Shown: positions 28,850 through 39,748, counted from the stretch's first letter. The stretch is 64,000 nt of DNA from Cupriavidus consociatus (GCF_017814975.1 NZ_JAGIQA010000001.1:434001-498000), one strand, 5' to 3'. Notes: generated by a model not told the origin, from the letters alone. Numbers and translations are program-made.

Positions 28850-30586
28850 TCAGAACTTCTCGAACTGCCCCAGGAAGCGCCACTTCCCCGGCGGCAGGTC
28901 GCCCAGCACCACGCGGCCCATGCGCACGCGCTTCAGGCCGACGACTTCCAGCCCGACCTGCTCGCACATCCGGCGGATCTGGCGCTTGCGGCCCTCGCGC
29001 AGCACGAAGCGCAGCTGCTCTTCGTTCTGCCAGCTAACCTTGGCCGGCTTGAGCAGCACGCCATCCAGCGACAGGCCATGGCGCAGCAGTTCGAGCTGGT
29101 CGGCGGGGAACACCTCGCTGACATTGCGCTCGACCGCGCCTTGCGGGCCATGCCAGACCACGCGCACCAGGTACTCCTTCTCGACGTTCGAATCCTCGCC
29201 GATCAGCGCGCGCGCGACGCGGCCATCCTGCGTCAGCACCAGCAGGCCGGTGGAGTCGATATCGAGGCGGCCGGCGGGCGCCAGGCTCTTGCGTTGCCAC
29301 GGCGCGAAACGCTTGCGCGAGGGGTCGCCTTCCCACTGGTTCTCGGCGGTAAACAGCACCGCGGCCGGCTCGTAGCCGTCTTCGGCCTGCCCGGAGACGT
29401 ATCCCACCGGCTTATGCAGCAGCACGGTGACGCGCTCACCCTGTTCGGAGCGCGCTTCCTGCAGGATCTCGATCTCGGCATCCGGGCGGATGCGGCTGCC
29501 CAGTTCGGTCACCGGCTTGCCGTCGACCAGCACCCAGCCGCGCGGAATCCACTCATCGGCTTCGCGGCGCGAGCACAAGCCGAGTTCGGACATGCGCTTG
29601 GACAGGCGCACCAGGCTGTCGTCATGGGTGGCTTCGGGCCCGGCATCGTCGCGTGCGGGCTTCTGCTGGCGCAGTGCCGGTGCCTGCGGGCTGGAACTGC
29701 CGGCGGTGCGGATGCGGTCGGCGGCATCGCTGAAGCGGCGCGCCGGCGCCGCGCCCTCGCGGCGGCGTTCGCCGGTGGGGGCAGGGCGACGGGGACGGTT
29801 GTCGTCGTCACCGTAGCGCCGCGGGCGGTTGTCGTCATCGCCATAGCGCCGCGGCGGGCGCGAGTCATTGCCTTCGAAGCGGCGCGGGCGGGCTTCGCCG
29901 CGGTCATCGCCATAGCGGCGCGGACGGTTTTCGTCATCGCCAAAGCGCCGTGGCGGCCGCGAGTCATTGCCTTCGAAGCGGCGCGGACGCGCTTCGCCGC
30001 GGTCGTCGCCGTAGCGGCGCGGACGGTTGTCGTCATCGCCAAAGCGCCGCGGCGGACGCGATTCATTGCCTTCGAAGCGGCGCGGACGCGCTTCGCCACG
30101 GTCGTCGCCATAGCGGCGAGGACGGTTGTCGTCATCGCCAAAGCGCCGCGGCGGCCGCGAGTCATTGCCTTCGAAGCGGCGCGGGCGCGCTTCGCCACGG
30201 TCGTCGCCATAGCGGCGCGGACGGTTGTCGTCGTCGCCAAAGCGTCGAGGCGGCCGCGATTCGTTGCTTTCGAAACGTCGAGGCGGCCGCGCTTCGCCTT
30301 CGGCACGGCGCGGCCGGGCCTGGCGCTCGCCGTCAGCGGGGCGCGGCGGACGCGGCTTGCGCGCGTCGCCGCCGCTCTGCGCTTCGCCTGGCGCGCGGCG
30401 GCCGGCACTCTTTCCGCCGTCATTCTGCTGCGCACGCTTGATGCCTTCGGACACGGCCCGCACGCGGTTCCGGTTCAGGTCCGAAACCCGCACCGGGCGG
30501 TTGCCGGTCTTGCGCGCGGCCGTGCCCGTATCGCTTGCGGCCTTGATGCCTAGCGTCTTGCGCTTCGGCGAATTGCTGTCGGTCAT
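28850..30586 (-). CDS. rluB: 23S rRNA pseudouridine synthase B with an expanded repetitive N-terminal region
   Basis: 578 aa. Residues 1-95 are basic and residues 98-267 form a repeat array (about five 33-residue units). The C-terminal half is the enzyme: an S4-like domain ([19 protein letters not shown]), the catalytic [14 protein letters not shown] motif with the Asp nucleophile, and the conserved [15 protein letters not shown] segment. RluB makes pseudouridine 2605 (E. coli numbering) in 23S rRNA. The family core is about 300 aa, so roughly half of this protein is extra. The ATG at 30586 gives [13 protein letters not shown]; it lies 22 nt after the glnD stop. Confidence 0.9.
   Translation of the reverse strand: MTDSNSPKRKTLGIKAASDTGTAARKTGNRPVRVSDLNRNRVRAVSEGIKRAQQNDGGKSAGRRAPGEAQSGGDARKPRPPRPADGERQARPRRAEGEARPPRRFESNESRPPRRFGDDDNRPRRYGDDRGEARPRRFEGNDSRPPRRFGDDDNRPRRYGDDRGEARPRRFEGNESRPPRRFGDDDNRPRRYGDDRGEARPRRFEGNDSRPPRRFGDDENRPRRYGDDRGEARPRRFEGNDSRPPRRYGDDDNRPRRYGDDDNRPRRPAPTGERRREGAAPARRFSDAADRIRTAGSSSPQAPALRQQKPARDDAGPEATHDDSLVRLSKRMSELGLCSRREADEWIPRGWVLVDGKPVTELGSRIRPDAEIEILQEARSEQGERVTVLLHKPVGYVSGQAEDGYEPAAVLFTAENQWEGDPSRKRFAPWQRKSLAPAGRLDIDSTGLLVLTQDGRVARALIGEDSNVEKEYLVRVVWHGPQGAVERNVSEVFPADQLELLRHGLSLDGVLLKPAKVSWQNEEQLRFVLREGRKRQIRRMCEQVGLEVVGLKRVRMGRVVLGDLPPGKWRFLGQFEKF
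29786..30295 (-). repeat. In-frame 99-bp tandem repeat array inside rluB
   Basis: About five copies of a 33-residue unit, each containing [10 protein letters not shown](D/E)SRPPR followed by [17 protein letters not shown]. The first and last copies are diverged or truncated, and the last is followed by a duplicated [10 protein letters not shown] block. The units are Arg/Asp/Gly/Pro-rich, of RGG-like low complexity and expected to be disordered. The DNA copies are close to identical, consistent with expansion by slippage or recombination. Confidence 0.93.
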
Positions 30587-30608
30587 ATCGTTGATGCTGT
30601 CCGCGGCC

Positions 30609-33200
30609 TCAGATCGCGAGGGCGGCGAGCAAGTCCTGTTCAAGCTGAATCTGCAATCGGTTGTCGGCGGCCAGGCGGCTGCCGTCTACCAGGAACACGT
30701 CTTCGACGCGTTCGCCCAGGGTGTTGATGCGTGCCGAATGCACGGACACGCGATGCCGTGCCAGTACGCGGGCGATGGCGTACAGCAGGCCGGTACGGTC
30801 GTTGGCGGACAGCGACAGCAGGTAATACTGGCCGCGCTCGTCCGCGCGCAGGTCCACGCGTGGCTTGATCGGGAAGCTGCGCGACTGGCGCGACAGGCGT
30901 CCCTGGGTGGGCTCGGGCAGGGCGTCCTGCTGGCGCAGCTTTTCGCAAAGCTCGTGTTCGACCAGCGCAATGATGTCGCGGTAGTTGCCGCGGTAGTTGC
31001 CATTCCCTGCCATGCCGGGGTCGGTGACCTGGAACGTGTCAAGCGCATAGCCGTGCCGGGTAGTGTGGATCTTGGCGTCCTGGATCGAAAACGCCTTGCG
31101 CTCGAAATAGCCGCAGATGCGCGCGAACAGGTCGGGCTGGTCCTGCACATAGACCGCCACCTGCAGGCCTTCGCCCGCGGGCGAGATGCGTGCCTTCACC
31201 ACCGGCGCGGGGCTGTCGACCTTGTCGTACAGGTGTCGCGTGAGCCAGGCGATATCGCGGGCATCGTGGCGCAGGAAAAAGGCCACGTCGAGCTGCGCCC
31301 ACAACGGCTTGCCAAGCTCCGGGTCGAACGCCTTGAGCCGCAGCGTCGAAATGGTTTCTTCCTTGCGCTGCGACCACAGCGAGTGCGAATCGACCCTGGC
31401 GCCGCCGAGCACGCGCAGCGTGATCCGGTACAGGTCCTCCAGGAGCTTGCCCTTCCACGCATTCCAGACCTTGGGGCTGGTGCCGCGGATATCGGCCACC
31501 GTCAGCAGGTACAGCGCGGTCAGGTAGCGTTCGCTGCCGACCGCGCGCGCAAAGGCATGCACCACTTCCGGATCGGTCAGGTCCTGCTTCTGCGCCACGT
31601 GGCTCATGGTCAGGTGGTGCTCGACCAGCCAGCTGATCAGGTCGGCATCTTCACGCGCGATGCCATGCTGCTTGCAGAAGCGGCGCGCGTCCTGCGTGCC
31701 GAGCTTGGAATGGTCGCCGCCGCGGCCCTTGGCGATGTCATGGAACAACGCCGCCACCCACAGTACCCACGGCTTGTCGAAGCTCGCCATCAGCTGGCTG
31801 CAGAACGGGAACTCGTGCGTGTGCTCGACGATGGCGAAGCGGCGCATGTTGCGCACCACCATCAGGATGTGCTGGTCCACGGTGTAGACGTGGAACAGGT
31901 CGTGCTGCATCTGCCCGACGATGCGGCGGAAGTTGATCAGGTAGCGCCCCAGCACGCTGGTCTGGTTCATCAGCCGCAGCGCGTGGGTGATGCCCTGCGG
32001 CTCCTGCATGATGGCCAGGAACAGGCGGCGGTTTTCCGGGTCGTTGCGCCAGCCCGCGCTCATCACAGTGCGCGCGTTGTACAACCCGCGCAGCGTGCGC
32101 GGCGACAGGCCCTTCACGCCGGGCGTGCGCTGGTACAGCAGGAAGGTTTCCAGGATCGCGTGCGGATCGCGCTCGTAGACGTCGTCGCTGGTGATTTCCA
32201 GCATGCCCTGGCGCTCGACAAAGCGTTCGTTGAGCACGCGCGTGACCTGCGACTCGCTCGGGAACAGCATCGCCTCGATGTTCAGCAGCAGCACGCTGTT
32301 GAGCTGCGTGACCGCCTTCGCCGCCCAGTAGTAGCGCCGCATCAGCTGCTCGCTGGCGCGCTTGTTGGTGGTCTGGCGGTAGCCGAAGGATTCTGCCAGC
32401 GCGGTCTGCAGGTCGAAGACCAGCACGTCCTGGCGCCGGCCTGCCACCAGGTGCAGGCGCGCGCGGATGGTCTTGAGCAGGCGCTCGTTGCGCGCCAGCT
32501 CCTGCGCTTCGCGCTGCGTCAGCAGGCCGCGCTCGAACAGTTCTTTCCAGCTGTCGCCCAGGCCCGCGGCCTTGGTCATCCACAGGATCACCTGCAGGTC
32601 GCGCAGGCCGCCCGGGCTTTCCTTGCAGTTGGGCTCGAGCGCGTAGGGCGTGTCCTGGTACTTGGCGTGGCGCTGGCGCATTTCGAGCAGCTTGGCCTGG
32701 AAGAACGCTGCCGGGTCCAGGTCGGCGAGGTAGCGTGTGCGCATCGACTCGAACAGCTTGCGGCTGCCGGTCACCAGCCGCGCCTCCAGCAGCGAGGTCT
32801 GGATGGTGATGTCCTGGCGCGATTCGCGGATGCAATCGTCCAGGGTGCGTACCGACGAACCGATCTCCAGCCCCAGGTCCCAGCACAGGCCGATAAAGCG
32901 CTCCAGCCGCCCGGTGGTGTCCTGGCCGGGCTCGGCGGGCAGCAGCAGCAGTACGTCGACGTCCGAATGGGGCAGCAGCTCTCCGCGGCCGTAGCCGCCC
33001 ACCGCCACCAGCGCCGCACCCGCGGGCATCTCCAGGCCGCGCCATGCTTCCACCAGCGCGGCGTCGACGGCGCGGCGCAGCCGCGTGATCAGCGTACCGA
33101 CGTTGGTGCTGGTATTGAAGTCGGCAAACAGGGCCTGCTTGGCGGCTTTGAGCTGGTCGCGCACACGCGTGGCCAGCAGCAGTTCCGGCGTGGTGTCCAT
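30609..33200 (-). CDS. glnD: [Protein-PII] uridylyltransferase / uridylyl-removing enzyme
   Basis: 863 aa. A nucleotidyltransferase domain holds [17 protein letters not shown] (68-84) with catalytic Asp80 and Asp82. A central HD domain holds [16 protein letters not shown], and two ACT domains occupy the C-terminus (about 680-860). The enzyme senses glutamine and adds or removes UMP on PII, controlling glutamine synthetase adenylylation and nitrogen-responsive transcription. The start at ATG 33200 is chosen; a GTG 27 nt upstream could add nine residues, and neither has a clear Shine-Dalgarno sequence. Confidence 0.96.
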   Translation of the reverse strand: MDTTPELLLATRVRDQLKAAKQALFADFNTSTNVGTLITRLRRAVDAALVEAWRGLEMPAGAALVAVGGYGRGELLPHSDVDVLLLLPAEPGQDTTGRLERFIGLCWDLGLEIGSSVRTLDDCIRESRQDITIQTSLLEARLVTGSRKLFESMRTRYLADLDPAAFFQAKLLEMRQRHAKYQDTPYALEPNCKESPGGLRDLQVILWMTKAAGLGDSWKELFERGLLTQREAQELARNERLLKTIRARLHLVAGRRQDVLVFDLQTALAESFGYRQTTNKRASEQLMRRYYWAAKAVTQLNSVLLLNIEAMLFPSESQVTRVLNERFVERQGMLEITSDDVYERDPHAILETFLLYQRTPGVKGLSPRTLRGLYNARTVMSAGWRNDPENRRLFLAIMQEPQGITHALRLMNQTSVLGRYLINFRRIVGQMQHDLFHVYTVDQHILMVVRNMRRFAIVEHTHEFPFCSQLMASFDKPWVLWVAALFHDIAKGRGGDHSKLGTQDARRFCKQHGIAREDADLISWLVEHHLTMSHVAQKQDLTDPEVVHAFARAVGSERYLTALYLLTVADIRGTSPKVWNAWKGKLLEDLYRITLRVLGGARVDSHSLWSQRKEETISTLRLKAFDPELGKPLWAQLDVAFFLRHDARDIAWLTRHLYDKVDSPAPVVKARISPAGEGLQVAVYVQDQPDLFARICGYFERKAFSIQDAKIHTTRHGYALDTFQVTDPGMAGNGNYRGNYRDIIALVEHELCEKLRQQDALPEPTQGRLSRQSRSFPIKPRVDLRADERGQYYLLSLSANDRTGLLYAIARVLARHRVSVHSARINTLGERVEDVFLVDGSRLAADNRLQIQLEQDLLAALAI

Positions 33201-33276
33201 GGAGAGGGCGGGGTGGTTCGTGGGCACGGCTGGAAAAATAAGGGCGCCGGTCAGGCGCCCTGGCTGGTGTGCGACC

Positions 33277-34095
33277 TCAGGCCGCGACGGACTCCGTAAT
33301 GAAGGCAGGCGGCGCCGGGGTGCCGGCGGATACCGTCAGCACCTCAAATCCGGTCTCGGTGACCAGCACGGTGTGCTCCCACTGCGCCGACAGGCTGCGG
33401 TCGCGGGTCTTGACCGTCCACTGGTCGGGCATGGTGCGGATATCGCGCTTGCCGGCGTTGATCATCGGCTCCACGGTGAAGATCATGCCGGCCTTGATCT
33501 CGGCGCCGGTGCCGGCGCGGCCGTAGTGCAGGATCTGCGGGTCTTCGTGGAAGTTCTTGCCGATGCCGTGGCCGCAGTATTCGCGCACCACGCTGTAGCC
33601 GGCGGCTTCGGCGTGCACCTGGATGGCATGGCCGATATCGCCAAGGCGCGCGCCGTGGCGCACCTGGGCGATGCCCTTCCACATGCATTCGTACGTCACC
33701 TGCGCCAGGCGCTTGGCCAGGATCGAGCCTTCGCCGGCGATGAACATCCGGCTGGTGTCGCCGTAATAGCCTTCCTTGGTGATGACGGTGATGTCCAGGT
33801 TGACCGCGTCGCCGCTCTTGAGCACGCGCTCGCCCGGGATGCCGTGGCAGATCACGTCGTTGACGGAGGTGCAGATCGCGCCGGGGAAGGGCGGGTAGCC
33901 GGGGGGCGCATAGTTCAGCGGCGCCGGCACGGTGCCTTGCACGTCACGCATATAGGCGTGGCACAGGCGATCCAGCTCGCCCGTGGTGACGCCGGGCTGG
34001 ACGAAGGGCGTGATGTAGTCGAGGACTTCGGAGGCAAGGCGGCAAGCCACGCGCATCTGGGCGATGTCTTCGGCGGTGTTCAGGTAAATGCTCAT
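33277..34095 (-). CDS. map: Methionine aminopeptidase, type I
   Basis: 272 aa. The metal ligands of the pita-bread fold are in place: NLDITV (Asp), GDTSRMF (Asp), [12 protein letters not shown] (His), FTVEPMIN (Glu) and QWEHTVLVT (Glu). It removes the initiator Met after deformylation. The ATG at 34095 gives [15 protein letters not shown]; the longer reading frame upstream lacks conserved sequence. It is divergent from rpsB, a very common beta- and gammaproteobacterial arrangement, and leads the map-glnD-rluB group. Confidence 0.97.
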   Translation of the reverse strand: MSIYLNTAEDIAQMRVACRLASEVLDYITPFVQPGVTTGELDRLCHAYMRDVQGTVPAPLNYAPPGYPPFPGAICTSVNDVICHGIPGERVLKSGDAVNLDITVITKEGYYGDTSRMFIAGEGSILAKRLAQVTYECMWKGIAQVRHGARLGDIGHAIQVHAEAAGYSVVREYCGHGIGKNFHEDPQILHYGRAGTGAEIKAGMIFTVEPMINAGKRDIRTMPDQWTVKTRDRSLSAQWEHTVLVTETGFEVLTVSAGTPAPPAFITESVAA

Positions 34096-34255
34096 GCTGC
34101 GTCGCCAAAAGTGATGACGGGGCCACTGGCCCACGCCGAATTCGAAAGATCAATGTGGGATTATCGCACCTTCGGAGCCTGATCGCAGCCTGTCCCGAGG
34201 CGCTTTCGGGCGGCGTTATCTCCAATGCGTGTCTTACCGCGGGGGGCTGGGCGGC

Positions 34256-34285
34256 TTGAACGCTCGGTGCTTTTCTTGCTAGAAT
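34256..34285 (+). promoter_or_regulatory. Promoter of the rpsB-tsf transcription unit
   Basis: -35 TTGAAC (34256-34261) and -10 TAGAAT (34280-34285) are separated by 18 bp, with a TGC extended -10 directly upstream. It predicts a leader of about 150 nt before the rpsB ATG. Confidence 0.75.
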
Positions 34286-34337
34286 AGCGGGCTGACTTGA
34301 TTGCGGTGCAGCATTGCATCCGCCAGGCCGGTATTTT

Positions 34338-34418
34338 GCAGCATCTGCTGCGATGTGTTTTTGGAAATCGCTGGCCCGCCTATCCGGGGTGTTCCTTTTC
34401 AGGAATGTCGGGGCGGGC
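34338..34418 (+). promoter_or_regulatory. Structured 5' leader of rpsB, candidate S2 autoregulatory element
   Basis: The leader contains a small hairpin GCAGC-ATCT-GCTGC (34338-34351) and a long interrupted stem: GCCCGCC (34374-34380) with GGCGGGC (34412-34418), internal CCG/CGG pairs, and an apical TTCCT-TTTC-AGGAA. It ends 27 nt before the ATG. Ribosomal protein operons are commonly autoregulated through such leaders, and S2 is known to repress rpsB in E. coli. Binding here is inferred. Confidence 0.45.
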
Positions 34419-34445
34419 TTCAGACCTAACCCTTTGGAGAATCAC

Positions 34446-35189
34446 ATGTCCGTTACCATGCGCGAAATGCTGGAAGCCGGTTGCCACTTCGGCCACCAGA
34501 CCCGCTTCTGGAACCCGAAGATGGCCCCCTTCATCTTCGGTCATCGCAACAAGATCCACATCATCAACCTCGAAAAGACGTTGCCGATGTTCCAGGACGC
34601 CATGAAGTATGTGCGTCAGCTGGCAGCCAATCGCGGCACCATCCTTTTCGTGGGCACCAAGCGCCAGTCGCGCGAAATCCTGGCTGAAGAAGCAGGTCGC
34701 GCCGGCATGCCTTACGTCGACGCCCGCTGGCTCGGCGGCATGCTGACCAACTTCAAGACGGTCAAGACCTCGATCAAGCGCCTGAAGGACATGGAAGCCG
34801 CCAAGGAAGCCGGCGCGCTGGAAACCATGAGCAAGAAGGAAGCGCTGATGTTCGAGCGCGAGATGATCAAGCTGGAAAAGTCGATCGGCGGCATCAAGGA
34901 CATGGGCGGCGTGCCTGACGCCATCTTCGTGGTCGACGTCGGCTACCACAAGATTGCCGTGACCGAAGCCAACAAGCTGGGCATCCCCGTGATCGGCGTG
35001 GTTGATACCAACCACTCGCCGGACGGCATCGACTACGTGATCCCGGGCAACGACGACTCGAGCAAGGCTGTGGCCCTGTACGTGCGCGGCGTGGCTGACG
35101 CGATCCTGGAAGGCCGTGCCAACGCGGTGCAGGAAGTCGTTGAAGCCGCCCGCGGCGACGACGAATTCGTCGAAGTGCAGGAAGGCTGA
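34446..35189 (+). CDS. rpsB: 30S ribosomal protein S2
   Basis: 247 aa, typical S2. The conserved start [24 protein letters not shown], the internal [12 protein letters not shown] and the C-terminal [25 protein letters not shown] are all present. It binds the 30S subunit with S1 at the mRNA exit side. A TTTGGAGAA ribosome-binding sequence lies upstream of the ATG. First gene of the rpsB-tsf unit; a terminator hairpin follows before tsf. Confidence 0.98.
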   Translation: MSVTMREMLEAGCHFGHQTRFWNPKMAPFIFGHRNKIHIINLEKTLPMFQDAMKYVRQLAANRGTILFVGTKRQSREILAEEAGRAGMPYVDARWLGGMLTNFKTVKTSIKRLKDMEAAKEAGALETMSKKEALMFEREMIKLEKSIGGIKDMGGVPDAIFVVDVGYHKIAVTEANKLGIPVIGVVDTNHSPDGIDYVIPGNDDSSKAVALYVRGVADAILEGRANAVQEVVEAARGDDEFVEVQEG

Positions 35190-35319
35190 TAGCCTCCGGC
35201 CCGCTGCCTGAAAGGAACCCGATAGCGCGCACGTCAACACACGACAGGCAGGCATCGCCTGCCGCCCGGAACGCCGGGCAGCGCGCAGGGCGCAAGCCGG
35301 GGTACGTCGGCAGCAGGGC

Positions 35320-35354
35320 AAAAAAAAGGGGGCACATCTGGCGCCCCCTTTTTT
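35320..35354 (+). terminator. Intrinsic terminator or attenuator between rpsB and tsf
   Basis: Stem A7-GGGGGC paired with GCCCCC-T6 and a 9-nt loop, about 130 nt after the rpsB stop. In related bacteria rpsB and tsf are partly co-transcribed, so this may be a leaky terminator that sets the S2 to EF-Ts ratio. The remaining 120 nt before tsf hold no strong consensus promoter. Confidence 0.82.
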
Positions 35355-35474
35355 CGAATTTGAATTGTTGTCATCCGCCGCAGGCAATATCTGCCGCGGG
35401 TGCGCTGTAGACCCACCGACCGGGTGCCGCGGGCGACTGCCGGGGCCCGGCGCGAACCATTCAAGGAGTGACAA

Positions 35475-36353
35475 ATGGCGGCAATTACCGCAAGCATGGT
35501 TGCAGAACTGCGCGCGAAGACCGACGCGCCGATGATGGAATGCAAGAAGGCCCTGACCGAGGCCGACGGCGACCTGAACAAGGCCGAAGAGCTGCTGCGC
35601 GTCAAGCTGGGCAACAAGGCCAGCAAGGCCGCATCGCGCGTGACCGCTGAAGGCGTGGTTGGTTCGTTCATCGACGGCACCACCGGCGCCCTGGTCGAAC
35701 TGAACTGCGAGACCGATTTTGTCTCCAAGAACGACGACTTCCTGGCATTCACGGCCAAGATTGCCGAGCTGATCGCCAGGCAGAACCCGGCCGACGTGGC
35801 TGCGCTGTCGGCGCTGGAAATCGACGGCGTGAGCGTGGAAGCCACCCGTGCTGCCCTGATCGGCAAGATCGGCGAGAACATGACGATCCGCCGCTTTGTC
35901 CGTTACGCCAACGGCGGCAAGCTGGTTTCGTACCTGCACGGCACCCGTATCGGCGTGATGGTCGAGTTCGACGGTGACGAAGCCGCCGCCAAGGACGTCG
36001 CCATGCACGTGGCCGCCATGAAGCCGGTGTCGCTGTCGGCCGAGCAGGTCCCCGCCGACCTGATCGCCAAGGAGCGCAGCATCGCCGAGCAGAAGGCTGC
36101 CGAATCGGGCAAGCCGGCCGAGATCGCCGCCAAGATGGTCGAGGGTTCGGTGCAGAAGTACCTGAAGGAAGTGTCGCTGTTCAACCAGCCGTTCGTGAAG
36201 AACGACAAGCAGACCGTCGAGCAGATGCTCAAGGCCGCCAACACGACCGTGAAGGGCTTCACCCTGTATGTCGTGGGCGAAGGCATCGAGAAGAAGCAGG
36301 ACGACTTCGCCGCTGAAGTGGCCGCCCAGGTGGCCGCTGCCCAGAAGGGCTGA
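35475..36353 (+). CDS. tsf: Translation elongation factor Ts
   Basis: 292 aa. The N-terminal UBA-like domain has the signature [19 protein letters not shown], followed by the core with [14 protein letters not shown]. It recycles EF-Tu from GDP to GTP. A strong AAGGAG ribosome-binding site lies 6-7 nt before the ATG. About 290 nt separate it from pyrH, so pyrH may have its own promoter. Confidence 0.98.
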   Translation: MAAITASMVAELRAKTDAPMMECKKALTEADGDLNKAEELLRVKLGNKASKAASRVTAEGVVGSFIDGTTGALVELNCETDFVSKNDDFLAFTAKIAELIARQNPADVAALSALEIDGVSVEATRAALIGKIGENMTIRRFVRYANGGKLVSYLHGTRIGVMVEFDGDEAAAKDVAMHVAAMKPVSLSAEQVPADLIAKERSIAEQKAAESGKPAEIAAKMVEGSVQKYLKEVSLFNQPFVKNDKQTVEQMLKAANTTVKGFTLYVVGEGIEKKQDDFAAEVAAQVAAAQKG

Positions 36354-36395
36354 TGTCAGGGCGCGTCGGCCAGCCTAGCGGGCGGGCCGGGCGCC

Positions 36396-36401
36396 TATAA
36401 T
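36396..36401 (+). promoter_or_regulatory. Candidate -10 element for pyrH
   Basis: A perfect TATAAT lies in the tsf-pyrH gap, about 245 nt before the pyrH ATG. The upstream DNA is very GC-rich and shows no -35, so the assignment is tentative. Confidence 0.4.
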
Positions 36402-36440
36402 GCCGCAGGGGCGCCGCAAGGTGCCCCTCTGCATAAGTAG

Positions 36441-36471
36441 TGCAGTGATGCATATTGCACGTTGCACTGCA
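36441..36471. promoter_or_regulatory. Dyad upstream of pyrH
   Basis: TGCAGTG (36441-36447) and CACTGCA (36465-36471) form an exact 7-bp inverted repeat around an AT-richer centre containing ATGCATATTGCAC. It sits about 40 bp downstream of the candidate -10, so it could be an operator or a leader hairpin. No known regulator site was recognised. Confidence 0.35.
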
Positions 36472-36644
36472 GCAGTCAGTTTTCGCGGTCGTCTTCCTGT
36501 CGCCTGCCGGCAGGCTGGGGCGACCTCGAAAACCGGCTTTCTTCCGCCGGCGGCGCGCCGATCCGCGCCACCGGTGTCAAAAAATCAATCGTCTCATTTG
36601 TGTTCAGTCCCAAACGAGCGACTTGCTCCTGTCCGAGGGTAAAC

Positions 36645-37355
36645 ATGCCAGCCTACAAGCGCGTCCTTCTGAAACTGTCCGGTGAAGCCCTGATGGGCGA
36701 CGATGCCTTTGGCATCAACCGCTCGACCATCGAGGCGATGGTGAACGACATTGCCGAGATCGTGAAGCTCGGCGTCCAGGTCGCGGTGGTCATCGGCGGC
36801 GGCAATATCTTCCGCGGCGTCGCGGGTGGCGCGGCCGGCATGGACCGCGCCACGGCCGACTACATGGGCATGCTGGCCACCATGATGAACGCGCTGGCCC
36901 TGCAGGATGCGATGCGCCATGCCAATATCGAAGGCCGCGTGCAGTCGGCGCTGCGCATGGACCAGGTGGTCGAGCCGTACATCCGCCCGCGCGCCATTCG
37001 CCAGCTGGAAGAGGGCAAGGTGGTGATCTTCGCCGCCGGCACCGGCAATCCGTTCTTCACCACCGATACCGCCGCCGCGCTGCGCGGCTCGGAAATCGGC
37101 GCCGAGGTCGTGCTCAAGGCGACCAAGGTGGACGGCGTCTACACCGCCGACCCCAAGAAGGACCCGAGCGCCACGCGCTACACCACCATCAGCTTCGACG
37201 AGGCGATCTCGAAGAACCTGCAGGTGATGGACGCTACCGCCTTTGCGCTGTGCCGCGACCAGAAGCTGCCGATCCGCGTGTTCTCGATCGTCAAGCCGGG
37301 CGCGCTCAAGCGCGTGATCCTGGGCGAAGACGAGGGTACGCTGGTCCACGTCTAA
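36645..37355 (+). CDS. pyrH: UMP kinase
   Basis: 236 aa amino-acid-kinase-fold enzyme. The start [15 protein letters not shown] and the glycine-rich [11 protein letters not shown] phosphate-binding loop are standard, as are [14 protein letters not shown] and the [14 protein letters not shown] segment. It phosphorylates UMP to UDP, feeds pyrimidine and UDP-sugar synthesis, and is usually a GTP-activated hexamer. The ATG at 36645 was chosen because it gives the conserved N-terminus; the open frame continues upstream without similarity. Confidence 0.97.
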   Translation: MPAYKRVLLKLSGEALMGDDAFGINRSTIEAMVNDIAEIVKLGVQVAVVIGGGNIFRGVAGGAAGMDRATADYMGMLATMMNALALQDAMRHANIEGRVQSALRMDQVVEPYIRPRAIRQLEEGKVVIFAAGTGNPFFTTDTAAALRGSEIGAEVVLKATKVDGVYTADPKKDPSATRYTTISFDEAISKNLQVMDATAFALCRDQKLPIRVFSIVKPGALKRVILGEDEGTLVHV

Positions 37356-37471
37356 GTCCGGCGCCCCCGATGCCGCGCCATGGCGCTGGTGTCTGGCCGG
37401 GCAAAGAGTAGAATGATTCATTTTCGATCCCGCCCGGCGGGATCATGGTTGGCTGATTTCCGGAGGTTAAC

Positions 37472-38032
37472 ATGAGCGTCGCCGACACAAAGAAGAGCGC
37501 CGAGCAGAAAATGCAGAAGTCGATCGAAGCCTTCAAGGCCGATCTGGCGAAGATCCGCACTGGCCGTGCCCACACCGGCCTGCTCGACCACGTTCAGGTG
37601 GATTACTACGGTTCGATGGTGCCGATCAGCCAGGTCGCCAGCGTCGGCCTGGCCGATGCGCGTACCATCACGGTGCAGCCGTGGGAAAAGAAGATGGTGG
37701 GCGCGGTCGAGAAGGCCATCCGCGACTGCGACCTGGGCCTGAACCCGGCCACCATGGGCGACGTGATCCGCGTGCCGATGCCCGCGCTGACCGAAGAGCG
37801 CCGCAAGGAGCTGACCAAGGTCGTCAAGGGCGAGGCCGAGGGTGCCAAGATCGCGGTGCGCAACCTGCGCCGCGATGCCAATGAGCAGTTCAAGAAGCTG
37901 GTCAAGGACAAGGCCATTTCCGAGGACGAGGAGCGCCGCGGCCAGGACGAGGTGCAGAAGCTGACCGACAAGTACGTCGCCGAAATCGACAAGATGGTCG
38001 CCGAAAAAGAGAAGGAGATCATGACGGTCTGA
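37472..38032 (+). CDS. frr: Ribosome recycling factor
   Basis: 186 aa. RRF landmarks are present: [13 protein letters not shown] near the N-terminus, [35 protein letters not shown], and the C-terminal helix. With EF-G it splits post-termination ribosomes. A strong CGGAGG ribosome-binding site precedes the ATG. The order pyrH-frr-uppS-cdsA-dxr is conserved widely. Confidence 0.98.
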   Translation: MSVADTKKSAEQKMQKSIEAFKADLAKIRTGRAHTGLLDHVQVDYYGSMVPISQVASVGLADARTITVQPWEKKMVGAVEKAIRDCDLGLNPATMGDVIRVPMPALTEERRKELTKVVKGEAEGAKIAVRNLRRDANEQFKKLVKDKAISEDEERRGQDEVQKLTDKYVAEIDKMVAEKEKEIMTV

Positions 38033-38077
38033 CGCCGTCCCGGCACCTGCCGGGGCTGCCCGCGACCGTCTGCCATC

Positions 38078-38848
38078 ATGCAGCACATCAGTTCAACGCT
38101 CGCCGTACCCGATACCTCCTACGTGCCCCGCCACGTTGCCATCATCATGGACGGCAACGGCCGCTGGGCGACCCAGCGGCACCTGCCGCGCGTTGCCGGG
38201 CATTCCCGGGGGCTGGATGCTGTGCGCGCGGTGGTGGAAGCCAGCGCTGCGCGGGGCGTGCAGTACCTGACGCTGTTCGCGTTCAGTTCCGAGAACTGGC
38301 GCCGGCCGGCGGACGAGGTGTCGTTCCTGATGCGGCTGTTCATGATGTCGCTGCGCCGCGAAGTGGTGAAGATGCACGCCAACAACATCCGCTTGCGGGT
38401 GGTTGGCGATCTCGCCCGCTTCAGCCCGCGCATCCAGAAGCTGATCAAGGATGCCGAGGCGCGCACCGCCGGCAACACCGGCCTGACCGTGACCATCGCC
38501 GCCAACTACGGTGGCCGCTGGGACCTGCTGCAGGCCATGCGCAAGATGCTGGCGCGCTCGCCGTTGCTCGATCCGGAATCGATCGACGAATCGATGCTCG
38601 CGCCGCACCTGGCCATGGCCTACGCGCCGGAGCCCGACCTGTTCATCCGCACCGGCGGCGAACAGCGCATCAGCAATTTCCTGCTGTGGCAGCTTGCGTA
38701 TTCGGAGCTGTATTTCACCGACGCGTACTGGCCGGATTTCGACGCCGCCGAGCTGGACAAGGCCTTTGCCTCGTACCGCCAGCGCGAACGCCGATTCGGC
38801 CGCACCAGCGCGCAACTGGTTGCGTCGGGACTATCGGGCACGGCCTGA
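38078..38848 (+). CDS. uppS: Isoprenyl transferase (undecaprenyl diphosphate synthase)
   Basis: 256 aa cis-prenyltransferase. The catalytic MDGNGRWA motif has Asp25, and [12 protein letters not shown] and the C-terminal [21 protein letters not shown] follow. It builds the C55 lipid carrier for peptidoglycan and O-antigen from farnesyl and isopentenyl diphosphate. The latter comes from the MEP pathway, whose enzyme Dxr is encoded two genes downstream. Confidence 0.96.
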   Translation: MQHISSTLAVPDTSYVPRHVAIIMDGNGRWATQRHLPRVAGHSRGLDAVRAVVEASAARGVQYLTLFAFSSENWRRPADEVSFLMRLFMMSLRREVVKMHANNIRLRVVGDLARFSPRIQKLIKDAEARTAGNTGLTVTIAANYGGRWDLLQAMRKMLARSPLLDPESIDESMLAPHLAMAYAPEPDLFIRTGGEQRISNFLLWQLAYSELYFTDAYWPDFDAAELDKAFASYRQRERRFGRTSAQLVASGLSGTA

Positions 38849-38903
38849 CATCCTGGCCGGGCCAGGCCAGGCTACTCCAATAACTACCACGGGACCGCAG
38901 CGC

Positions 38904-39725
38904 ATGCTCCTCACCCGCGTCATCACCGCCCTGTGCCTGTTGCTGCTGATCCTTCCGATCCTGTTCCTGGCGCCGCCGGCCGGCCTGGCGGGTCTGCTCG
39001 GGGTGATCGTGCTGCTGGCGGGCTGGGAATTCGGACGCCTGATCGGGCTGCGCGGGCCCTGGCCTTATGTCTATGCGCTGGCCTGCCTGATTGCCACCAT
39101 CACCTGGCATGACATGCCGCTGCGGCACGCCACCACCTGGCTGCTGGAAGCGGCGGTGGTGTGCTGGGGCGTGGCGCTGGTCTTGCTGGCGCGCGGCGTG
39201 CGCACCGCGACGCCGGGCTTTGCCGTGCTGGGGGCCATACTGGGCCTGGTCATGCTGCCCGCGTTTGCCCATGCCACGATGATCCTGCGCGGCGCCGGCA
39301 TCGGCGTGCTGCTGACCGCGGCCGTGCTGGTGTGGGCAGCCGACATCGGCGCCTATTTCACCGGCAAGGCCATCGGCCGGCGCAAGCTGGCACCGTCCAT
39401 CAGCCCGGGCAAGTCCTGGGAGGGCGCCATCGGCGGCTGGCTGCTGGCGCTCGTCATCGGCCTGGCGCTGGCCGCTACCCATGCGTTCGCGCCCACGTGG
39501 TTCTCGGTGCTGGGCGACCGCGGCGGCCTGGGCTATGTGGCCGCGCTGACCACGCTGCTGGTGGCGGCAAGCGTGATCGGCGATCTGTTCGAGTCGCTGC
39601 TCAAGCGGCAGGTCGGCATGAAGGACAGCAGCCGGCTGCTGCCGGGTCATGGCGGTGTGCTGGACCGGATCGATGCCTTGCTGCCGGTGTTCCCGCTGGC
39701 GGCACTGATGCTGATTTTTCTCTGA
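38904..39725 (+). CDS. cdsA: Phosphatidate cytidylyltransferase (housekeeping CdsA)
   Basis: 273 aa polytopic membrane protein starting directly with a hydrophobic helix. The CDP-diglyceride synthase signature appears as [14 protein letters not shown], and then [35 protein letters not shown]. It makes CDP-diacylglycerol for all phospholipids. Its place between uppS and dxr is the conserved housekeeping location, in contrast to the longer paralogue at 4344-5321. The reading frame extends upstream over uppS, but the ATG at 38904 is the first that avoids the overlap. Confidence 0.95.
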   Translation: MLLTRVITALCLLLLILPILFLAPPAGLAGLLGVIVLLAGWEFGRLIGLRGPWPYVYALACLIATITWHDMPLRHATTWLLEAAVVCWGVALVLLARGVRTATPGFAVLGAILGLVMLPAFAHATMILRGAGIGVLLTAAVLVWAADIGAYFTGKAIGRRKLAPSISPGKSWEGAIGGWLLALVIGLALAATHAFAPTWFSVLGDRGGLGYVAALTTLLVAASVIGDLFESLLKRQVGMKDSSRLLPGHGGVLDRIDALLPVFPLAALMLIFL

Positions 39726-39748
39726 AGCCTTCTCTGAATCGGTCTGAT

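Noticed and set aside
29786..30295. Repeat array considered as a CRISPR
   Set aside because: The 99-bp units are direct tandem coding repeats in frame with rluB, with no unique spacers.
29078..30553. Plus-strand repetitive open frame (Ala/Val/Arg/Thr-rich) across the rluB repeats
   Set aside because: It is the complement of the rluB repeat array and has no start context or family match.
38039..38054. CCCGGCA/TGCCGGG hairpin between frr and uppS
   Set aside because: A 2-nt loop and no T-run; probably chance in GC-rich DNA.
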